The notes beneath the pieces are model-generated. The model did not search any database. It saw only the letters and a list, made by a program, of their open reading frames with translations, and had not been told where the DNA came from. A program made the position numbers and the translations under genes. Below are positions 1-10,300 of a stretch of 64,000 nt of DNA, piece after piece (the first letter of the stretch is position 1; each line of letters starts with the position of its first letter). Origin of the DNA: Manduca sexta (Eukaryota; Arthropoda; Insecta; Lepidoptera; Sphingidae); NCBI RefSeq assembly GCF_014839805.1, contig NC_051121.1, positions 7,857,116 to 7,921,115 on the forward strand, written 5' to 3'.

Positions 1-259
1 ATGAATGACCCGAGCGCCCCCGAGTCGCTGGCTCCATGGTCGTTGTTTCATTAGTTTTGCGAAACACGGGCGAATTAGAGCAGCAATTTGTGTGTGCGAC
101 GTGTCCTAGAAGCAGTTTAGGCACAATACCGTTACGTAAACACCACGCTGAAGTGGATGCTGTGCATTTTCTTTGTCTCATCTCGTTGGAATGTAACCTC
201 TTTGTGGTCTTTTGTTGTCATGAGAATTTGTTACGATTTCTTCAATATTAAAATTTTAA

Positions 260-460
260 AAAGTTATATACATACGGGCATGCCAAAGTCGACACAATTA
301 TGCCAGCCTGTTGGAACTGGATATACACAGGCTGATCCTGGACGCAACCCACGTGGCATTATATATTATTATAGTTAAGGAAAACATAGTGAGGAAACTT
401 GCATATCAGAGAAGTTATCTAGATAGTTGTACTTTGTGTTACCTAATGGTGTTTCGAATA
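260..460 (+). repeat. Fragments of two interspersed repeats
   Basis: Bases 270-345 (GGGCATGCC..., GACACAATTATGCCAGCC, ACACAGGCTGATCC) match the middle of the repeat at 47155-47395. Bases 372-410 (GAAAACATAGTGAGGAAACT) match the body of the second SINE family (39.1, 43.9 and 51.4 kb). Both are short and diverged. Confidence 0.55.
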
Positions 461-1212
461 AAATAAATAAATATTATGCCGAAACTTGATCACCCACGGT
501 TCCTATAAGTTTCAAAGTTTTTATAAAGCAAATTATGTTTTAGTCTCTAATTAACGTGAAAGATTTATAGCGATATATTAGTTTTTTGTATGGTCTAATG
601 TGGGTGTGTCGAATCGGTAGATCATTGAACAAGACAATAATTTGCACGTGGGTATTACAACAAACGTGAGTTAAGATATGGAGCCTGTTAAACCCGTATT
701 AGATCAGGTTGTCTGGTTCAAATCTTTGCAAAAAAGGAAATTTATCCAACACGATCGTCGCACGAAGGTTTATTTTTTATTTTATGCAATGATAAGTTCA
801 GGTCGCTCGCTTTACAGGAAATAACTATTCATATGTGTAGATAGGGTATTAACCATATTTTAATTTCTTTGCTTACTTCTAACAAACATACATTTTTTTT
901 TAATCTTTCTCATTTGTAAGATTTGTAAGTTTTTCATTTATTTGTAAGATGCAGTTTATTGTAATATTATATATTACCAAATTTAATGCAGTAATCATAG
1001 GAGTGGTTTTCGTACTATTTACTATTAACTATAGAATAATGTACAAATTAAACATAGGAAAACACACTGTTACAGATTTCTTACTACATGTTCCTACACG
1101 GGTATCTCATAACATTCATTGATTAGACATTGAGAACAGCCTGTCAAGAATGCATCACAAGGCATTGGTGCATGGACTTCAACAGAGTTCTTTCGAATTT
1201 ATAGGTCCCTGC

Positions 1213-1366
1213 CATTGACGAAGCGTCCGTATAATCCTATTTATGCTGGTTTCCCTTTATCTAGAATCTAATTATCATCATAACGATTTGCAGACCGCAT
1301 CGATGCATATTAGTACATATATGTTGTGTCGGGTTTCTTTTCGAAAAATTTCAGATTTCGTCACTG
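1213..1366 (+). mobile_element. hAT-type MITE (CAGTGGCGAAG family), copy 1
   Basis: A 154-bp element with diverged terminal inverted repeats: CATTGACGAAGCGTCC at the left, ATTTCGTCACTG at the right. It is flanked by an 8-bp near-duplication, GTCCCTGC/GTCCCTAC. The interior (GCAGACCGCAT...TTGTGTCGGGTTTCTTT) is shared with copies at 41.1, 42.1 and 55.7 kb and a fragment near 7.45 kb. The 8-bp duplication and CAG...CTG ends indicate a non-autonomous hAT element. Confidence 0.75.
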
Positions 1367-1424
1367 GTCCCTACATATCTGAGTCTTAAATTATGCCTAT
1401 TCATAATAAGAAAATCGTGACTCT

Positions 1425-1700
1425 AGGCCTTTGTTCCGGGGAGAGGGCCGACCCCGTTCGAAGACGAAGACGCCAAGGCGGTCGTGTCCATCGCCCTGGT
1501 ACATCTGCTTAACAGCTTGCAGATAGGTTGTATTGAGGGTGGGGGGTATTAGCAAGAGCTCTTATTCCTCCACCGACACAGTGCTTTCAGCAAAGCACTG
1601 GTGGAGTTCTGGCGTGTTCATTTTGAGGTCCCAGAGCTTCACCAAGGTGCAGATGGAGACTAACTCGGGGTTTTTAGCCGGTAAAAGTCCGGCATATCCT
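1425..1700. other. GC-rich unassigned block, possible decayed transposon coding sequence
   Basis: This block is clearly GC-richer than its surroundings. On the minus strand one frame reads LVKLWDLKMNTPELHQCF and another LASSSSNGVGPLPGTKA before stops, which looks like broken coding sequence. I do not recognise the family. It could be an old transposon open reading frame or unique intronic sequence. Confidence 0.3.
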
Positions 1701-2134
1701 GTTTACCATTAGTAGGTAGGGATCCAAGAGGATTTTCCGCATGAAAAAAAAACGGCCTTTGTTCCGAAAATGAGCATAAGAAAAATACATTAATATTACA
1801 AACTGGACATCGATAACCAACATAATGTACCAATTGTGATCTCATTGCACTTTATACGTAACAACTTTAAGTATTTGAAAGTATTTCTGCGTCAAACCTG
1901 TTGGTCTGTAATAGGATCGATCTGTTTTATGAGAAGATTGTGTTAAGTTTTCAAATTTTGTACAGGTTGAGTGTATATATTGCAGGTAGAAGGGATCCGG
2001 CTCTCCGTTAACGTCATTGCATTTGGGGCACCACACACAATTTATTATGCTTGAAAAAGAACACATTGCGTTATTAAAATGTAGGAAAAGCTTTGTGGTT
2101 TCCTATGTAAAACTTAGAAACAAACAAACAAAAA

Positions 2135-2362
2135 CACATCGCCCTTTATCCCCGGATTGTAGGCAGAGGGGCAACCACGACACCCACATGTGTTTCGTTA
2201 CACGACGTGATATGGTGCGAGCCTATCGCCATAGACACAAATGCTAGGCTCCGTGCTGATAATAAGACGAACCCAATATCGTTGCTCGGTATTCGAACTC
2301 GAAACCTCAGAGCAAAAGTCGTATCGCACACGCAATACAACTACGCCACCGAGGTAGTCGAC
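2135..2362 (-). mobile_element. tRNA-derived SINE, family A
   Basis: Read on the minus strand, this begins with a tRNA-like head (GACTACCTCGGTGGCGTAG..., then a B-box-like GGTTTCGAGTTCGAATAC) and runs through the shared body (TATGGCGATAGGCTCGC) to a tail containing CCGGGGATAAAGGGC. It has the layout of the better-preserved copy at 57135-57398. Short open frames here are not genes. Confidence 0.8.
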
Positions 2363-4331
2363 TTTACTACGTTTTACTCTTTTATACTTAAAGTCTAGTT
2401 ACATTATTTTCATATAGCCCATAGTTCGTAATTTTAGTATATACATGGACACCCGTGGCTCACGGGCTTCGACTACTTCAGGCGAGCGCCGTGCTGGTTT
2501 GTCATTGCGACATTGCGAAATTGTCTCCATACTATGGTCAGCGGCCTTAGAGGGACCATTGTGTCCCACACATAATCACACAGCTCGTAGAAATGCACAC
2601 TTTCCACCGATAGACCCTTGGCGACCTTGGCCGAGGAGTTATTTGTGTCATGGATATAGCAAGTTACGAGTGCGTTGTGTACCTACTGCTGTTCTTATTG
2701 TGTTAATTTTAAAACTATGTGAACGCCGTAGGTAATTATATTATGAAGCTTTACTATCCAAGAGTGCTGGAAGCTACTTATTATTTAGGTAACGGATTTA
2801 TACAAAACAATGAAAATTATGTCATGTTTGGTGTGTATTTTCGCAGTCATTTAGAGATGATAATTTATGTTTCTTATATGTGATGGGCATTTGATGATGC
2901 ATAATTACTTTGTAAATTTTAAAGTGTCCCGTTTACCGGTAGCGTAACTAGCATACTTGAAGAAAGTACTGGATATGATAGTAGGTATGGTTCCACTGGA
3001 CAATATTAATTGAGTCATTGTGGATACAGAAGTTTTCGCTCTACCGTCCTCTTGGAACTGCCTTTGACGTTAAATCCGCAAATATACGTACATAAAATGC
3101 AAATAAATAAAAAACATATACGGTGCATGCATCTATTTTGGCTACCACAAGACATTTTTCATGACACGGCTGTGGGTTAGTTCAAAACCTATTTCATATT
3201 TATACCGATGCTCTGTTGCGAAATGCTAATGTGTATAAATAACGTATTATGACAATAATTTAAGGTCACAATCACCTAATGTTCCGTGTTAACTATTAAA
3301 CGAATGCAATTTCGACAATTAAACATAACGAAGCTGCCATGTCACATAAGTTTAAGAGTCGTGCGCGACGGGTGTGCCGTTGTCACCTTGCCTGGTGTAG
3401 CGCGTGTCCGGGCCCCTCCTTCACTCACGATCACTCCTTTAAGACTTTACCATCCTGTTCTCTATCATAGTCAATGACGTTATTGATTTTATAATCAGTG
3501 CATTGAATTTTCCGTTATGATAAAAAAAAACAGCCATGGTCGATCGAATTTGACCGTAGACCTCTGCTAAGATATTTATGATGGATTAAAAAAAAATAAT
3601 GCTCATCTATGAGGTGTAAGCCAATTTTGTGTGCAATTTCACACCTCGAAATCAACCTTCTTAAACTGTGTGTTGTTGACAGTACTCAGAATTTTATTGA
3701 ATCTTCGTTTCAATGCATTTTCTGATACTAAGGTTTCTCAATAATGGGTTTTAATATCGAATCTCAATGTTGTCTTCTAAGATCTACAACAAAACGAAAG
3801 AGGTAACGGGACGTCGAGTTGTCGACGCCTGCGCAGACCCTAGATGAAGTGATATAATTGCAAGTGATACATCGATAATTGCATGGCATCTTGCAGTGTA
3901 TTAGTTTGTTTAACGGTCGTTTTTAATAAACGATCCTATTTCTTCGATCTGATTTCAAGAATAAAACAAACAAATTAAGTAATATTGTACATCTAAGAAT
4001 TATTAACTTCAATTGGTCCATTTTCGCCGTTTACCAAAAAGTGATTGGGGGCGTTTATTGAAAGCTGCGGTAAAATATATTTGTATACAATCAGGCCTTT
4101 GTGTACTCAAGCGGAGTAATCGTATCCTAAAGCGCATTTAGTACTTTATGAAACATGATCAGCAGCTATAGTGCATCAATTTTAATGACCATTATTAATT
4201 AATTAACAAAGAATAGTTTTAAGAACATTTATTTTTGGAGACGTGATGCGCGGATTAAATATTTTTACATCTTTCATCATTCATTAATCATTTCATATTT
4301 GTTTAAATTCGTGATTTTCGATTGTTCACAG

Positions 4332-7300
4332 AAAACTTGGCGCCGTCGGAGTTAAAAAAGCTTAGAAACAAACAGAGGAAAGCCAAGCGCAAAGCGGAAC
4401 AGGAGAGTGCACTCGCCGCACAAGTTCAGGTAATATGCTCTCATGCACAGCCAAAGTATTATCTAGTATTATGTACGGATACGGAAGAGTGACGTCACTG
4501 CACCTGATGGTGAGTGAAATAGATAGCGGGGATGATTATCCCTCGCCAGCCGACACAAATATGCCGGCATAATTGTAAACGGATTTACTTGTTCGATCCT
4601 GGACTATGACGGGTTTTACACCTTAGTGACTGCTACATGGTCATTATGACATTGCGTTAATAAATGAAACCATATACTTATATTCTTGATACTAACGTTT
4701 TTCTGGTCATTATGTACTTTAGGTTGGCGTTTAGAGCACTGAAAGAAGTTTGTTTACGTGTACCATATAAATAAACATTTTAATAGCTAAATATTACTAT
4801 TATTATAAATATGTTACGTACATGTTTTGGTCTCTGGATGTTTATTAGAACCATAAACGGATTTAAATGAAATTTGGTACACAGATATAGACTATACACC
4901 GAATTTCATATAATCTTTAGATCCTGGGAAACCTTACATTGAGGGACTCTCCAGGTTAAATTAAATTATACCCCGTGTTGCAGGTAAAACGGGAGCAGCA
5001 TCACAAAGCACGCCAGCAGCAGGAGCAGGGCGACCCCGAGGCGCCGCAGCTCGACGAGCTCGTGCCAGACAAATTAGCCAGGGTGAGTCTTAGAGTATAC
5101 AGAGTTCCGTCTTTTTTTAAGCGAAGTGAAGCCTATAGAAAGAGCCGACCGACCAAAGACACAAGCATTTCTGACGGTTGGCACAGTCATGCTGGCCTGC
5201 ATAATTGCTTCTTCACGCTCCGTTGGAAGGACCCCAGGGTATAGGAAGGAGGGAACACGTGTGCTGGCAGACCATTCCACAGCCTGATGGTGCGGCACAG
5301 ATATGAATTACGGAACCTTTTGGTTCGTGCAGAGATGGAAGACACCACCGATTTGTGGTGCCGCAAGCCAGCACGCGTCGTTCTAGAACAGCGATGGGGT
5401 GACGAACAGCCGTAGCCTTTTATGCGAACGGTACCAGCTTCTACAACTGCGCCCATGCATGACACAAAACTTGCTCTGCTCTCTGGGCATTTCTTAGGTT
5501 CCGCTTGCAAGGGTACTGGTGTTAAATTCTCAGATACTGTGCTAGTTGCAATGCTGTTTATCATTTGACACGGAAATCATTTATCTAAATATAATAACAT
5601 AAACAAATAACAATTAATTAATTAACTAATTTTAATTTAGATATGTCAAGATATAATTAAATTTCAATCATATTGTTTTCAGTTTATATGCCGTTATGTG
5701 TTGTCGGTTGATTGCGATACGTGCGTGTTCTTGAATACACTTCCTCTAATTACTTTCTGTAGGGGAAGTGGATGTCGGAAAGTGAACCGAACAATAGGTC
5801 GCCGAAATGACAAGTATAACGGTTAAAAATATATGACGTCAATAAGTATTAAGGCTGTTTGATAGTTATTGGACTGTATATCCACTGCGAGGGATTCACA
5901 TGCAGTTGTTAAATATTGTAAAATAATAGACAATTAATATCAAAATATAGTCATCCATTTTGATTTTTGTTCTATATACACGCAAAAGTGAGTTCACAGT
6001 GCAAGTGACATTAATCGTTATTGATCCTAACTCCAGGTTATACATATATCAATATATTTATAATGATTGTGAGTTTAATTTTATATAATGTTTTACATAT
6101 TGTATTCCTTGGCTTTTTCAACCCGGTATGTAACGTCAAAGATATGAACTATTTTTAATAATTGATATATAAGCAATCGACCGTATGAAATTAAAACCGA
6201 TTGACAAGTCACGATGTCGACCATACGCCTGCAAAAATAGCTTGCAAGGATGGCTTTGTTTACGCATACAAGAATATTTACTTATTTAATTTTGAGGAAG
6301 GCTTACAGACTAATAAACAAAATAAATATATAATACTAGCTTCCGCCCGCAGCTTCGCCCGCGTGGATTTCGGGTTTCAAAAATGGAGAAGGTGCTCAAT
6401 TTGTCGGGATGTTTTTTTTAATTTATGGTGGTATGCAGGTGGTCCGATTGTCCGGTCAGGGTCTGATGATGGGATCCTGGTGAAATCGAAGGAACTTTTA
6501 ACCATTGAGGTTGCACACGAAATGACGGAAGCTTAAAAATATTTTGGAAATATATTTCATGTACAGAATTGACCTCTCTACAGATTTATTATAAGTATAG
6601 ATATGCAAAAGTAGCTCAAAAATTGTCCATAACGAAAACATGCATTTTAAGTAAAACAAAAGAAATAATATCGTGAAGCCAACCAAATAACTAATGATAT
6701 ATTAATTTTTGTGACTGTTCAATTTAGTCGGGTCCGCGATATCACTTTTGTTGAGTTTCAGAACGCGACATTACATTATTATATTCTGTGCTCCAACGCA
6801 CACTGCTTTGATGTTAGGAACACACCTACATTGCTTAGACAACAGTGAACTTTATACAATAGCAATAAAGCTCAAATTGACTCTACGTATTAGTTAGAAA
6901 ACGTTTGTATGGGAAATAGAAAAATGCTGTTTTGAGGATTTTCCCGGCAATTATTCAAATTTTTCTCACCTTTTAAACCTTCCCTAGACCTCCACAAATA
7001 ATTCAAGACCAAGATAAGATAAATCCGTTCAGCCGTTCTCGAGTTTTAGCGAGACTAACGAACAGCAATTCATTTTTATATATATAGATTAAAAATAACA
7101 ACTATTGCCAATAAAAAGCCTCCGCATTTGAATATAAATGAAATATGCACAAAGCTTATTAAATGATTTCCATTTTGAATTACTAACAAAACAAAAAAAA
7201 AAAAAAAAAACATAATAACCAAACGTCTACAAAATTATTGTGTCCTTATTATGGTGCTACCTTACCTAGTAGGTACTTGTCTTAGTTCACGGCTATATTA

Positions 7301-10300
7301 GGGAGAAAATGTATTTGAAACATAATATTATTAACGGAAAACATCGTGAGGAAACCTGTATCCCTGAGATGTTGTTTATAGGAAATTTGAGGGTGTGTGA
7401 AGTCTGCCAATTCGCAGTAGGTCATCGTGGTGGATTAAGGCCTAATCCCCAGTGGCGAAGCGTTCATACAAGCCGATTCCCACCGGCTTCCCTTTTAGGT
7501 TTTCGGTGATACTAAACAATATATTTAATAGGTAAATTTAAATTTACAACATATCAGATTGGACAATAATTATAATAGCTAACTTATTAATTAATGATCA
7601 CTCAATAATGACATCTATCGGCCATTAGCCCGTTGTTTGTTAATTTAATCGATATCCATTACTTATTTTAAATAACGTTTGATGGCGTTAATAATAATGA
7701 GTTCTTGGACAACCTGGCGGTCTAAGGTTTTCTTAATTTTTTACCTTCTCACTAATAGAGGTGCCCTGTACCCTTCAATGGAACAGTAACACACACACAC
7801 AAGAAGTTATATATAACAAGTATAACTTCTTACATGCGTATATAAGTACGCACACACATACACACACACGTTTTTTTTTATTTAAATCATGGAATGTAAG
7901 TGCGTATTCATTTCATAATTGCAGGCAGAGGATCCCTTAGAGCAAGCCCTCAAGTTCCTACAACCACTGCGGACGCTCGCAGCGGACAGAATAGACACAC
8001 ATTTAATGGCCTTCGAAATATACTATAGAAAAGGTATAGTCATATTATAGTGAGTATATAGTCACATTTTAGACTAGTTAAATCTACGCGTCCATTTTGT
8101 AAGGCGTCTCAGGCGAGTTTAACCATACTACGGTGTTCAAGAAACGTAATCGAATAGATATACAGTTTTCAAATACGTCATTATTTTTAATATTTAAATT
8201 AAGGTCTTATCTGTATTGTACATAAAAAATAATACGAAATTTTTTTTTTTAGGTCTAGCTAGAATGCAGCATCTTTGAATATTGTGGAATAAATGAAAGT
8301 GCAGTTGATGGATAAATATTCCACTTGATCTTATCCCAATCCAATATTGTGTTACGGGCTGTGGTGTTTCTGCCATGCTGAGGTCCTGGGTTCGATCCCG
8401 GGGTCACTTAAGCGTTTTGAAATTTTCTCTTAATGCGAACCCGATATTTATAGGCCCGTCCCCTATCACATTGAGGCGAAATATATTTGTTGAACAATTT
8501 GATTGCGCATTCGCTAGTGATCGTCACGCGTGTATACGTGTGTTCAAAATAATAATTTATATGACAACATTTGCAGAAAAGCCCCTGCTGATGCTGCAGA
8601 GTATAAAGCGCGCGTGGCGGCTGGACAGCGGCCACCACCACCTGCACGAGTGCCTGGTGCGGTTCCAGAGGTGGTTGGACGAGTCGCTTGCGTCCTTACA
8701 TCCTGACGTTGCCACCGTACTCACCACAGAGACGCAACCGGTATGTACAATTTTTTGCATTGTCATCTCACGTGGTCGTAGGCAGCTTTTAGGCGACGCG
8801 ACATGAGACACACGCCAATAAATACGCTGCGAAGTTATAGTTTGATTACAGACTTAGAATAGGTACAATACTTTGTAAAATTTTGAATGAGCTCTGTGGC
8901 GTCTATTAATGAAATCATGTTTATGCTTGTATTTTTAGATGGTACAATTTTCGCCAAAAAGTATATTGACTTTTGGTTGTTATAAGGCTTATTTAAAATT
9001 TTACCAAGTACCAAAGTTATTACACGTTGGACATTGTATGTTAAAATGATTGTAGATTGCAAAAATGTAATGTATTAGTTGAGAAGTGGTTTCAATTTTG
9101 AGTGGTTTATGTTGCAGATGGTGGCGGGTCGGTCGTGCGTGCAGATGGCGGAGCAGTGGGTCTCGGGAGCCGCGCGCACCTCGCAAGCCGCCGCGCTGTG
9201 CGGCGCGCGCGCGCTGCTGCACGTGCTGCCCGCGCGCCGCCCGCAGGCGCTCGCGCTCGCCACCGCGCTGCACTACCCCGACCTCTCCATACAGGTACAC
9301 CTCACACTACACGCACACACACGTGCTGCCCGCGCGCCGCCCGCAGGCGCTCGCGCTCGCCACCGCGCTGCACTACCCCGACCTCTCCATACAGGTACAC
9401 CTCACACTACACGCACACACACGTGCTGCCCGCGCGCCGCCCGCAGGCGCTCGCGCTCGCCACCGCGCTGCACTACCCCGACCTCTCCATACAGGTACAC
9501 CTCACACTACACGCACACACACGTGCTGCCCGCGCGCCGCCCGCAGGCGCTCGCGCTCGCCACCGCGCTGCACTACCCCGACCTCTCCATACAGGTACAC
9601 CTCACACTACACGCACACACACGTGCTGCCCGCGCGCCGCCCGCAGGCGCTCGCGCTCGCCACCGCGCTGCACTACCCCGACCTCTCCATACAGGTACAC
9701 CTCACACTACACGCACACACACGTGCTGCCCGCGCGCCGCCCGCAGGCGCTCGCGCTCGCCACCGCGCTGCACTACCCCGACCTCTCCATACAGGTACAC
9801 CTCACACTACACGCACACACACGTGCTGCCCGCGCGCCGCCCGCAGGCGCTCGCGCTCGCCACCGCGCTGCACTACCCCGACCTCTCCATACAGGTACAC
9901 CTCACACTACACGCACACACACGTGCTGCCCGCGCGCCGCCCGCAGGCGCTCGCGCTCGCCACCGCGCTGCACTACCCCGACCTCTCCATACAGGTACAC
10001 CTCACACTACACGCACACACACGTGCTGCCCGCGCGCCGCCCGCAGGCGCTCGCGCTCGCCACCGCGCTGCACTACCCCGACCTCTCCATACAGGTACAC
10101 CTCACACTACACGCACACACACGTGCTGCCCGCGCGCCGCCCGCAGGCGCTCGCGCTCGCCACCGCGCTGCACTACCCCGACCTCTCCATACAGGTACAC
10201 CTCACACTACACGCACACACACGTGCTGCCCGCGCGCCGCCCGCAGGCGCTCGCGCTCGCCACCGCGCTGCACTACCCCGACCTCTCCATACAGGTACAC

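Larger units (their letters stand above)
1..4331 (+). other. Probable NAA15 intron sequence with repeat fragments
   Basis: No exon could be recognised here. The first NAA15 coding exon seen begins at 4332 with an acceptor and two bases completing a split codon, so the preceding exon lies upstream. I looked for the conserved residues that precede this point in animal NAA15 and did not find them, so this stretch is probably intron. It holds fragments of interspersed repeats, listed separately, and long AT-rich spacers without recognisable content, mainly 460-1200 and 2740-4330. It could instead include intergenic sequence if another gene overlaps. Confidence 0.5.

Noticed and set aside
2445..2735. 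96-codon plus-strand open frame
   Set aside because: No recognisable domain, splice context or homologous pattern; could be part of a repeat but only one copy is in the window.
8375..8806. 143-codon plus-strand frame overlapping an NAA15 exon
   Set aside because: It joins intronic SINE remnant and the exon at 8577-8740 in readthrough; the spliced exon frame is the real one.
9001..9300. Minus-strand frames opposite the NAA15 exon
   Set aside because: GC-rich antisense shadow of the conserved exon at 9118-9294.
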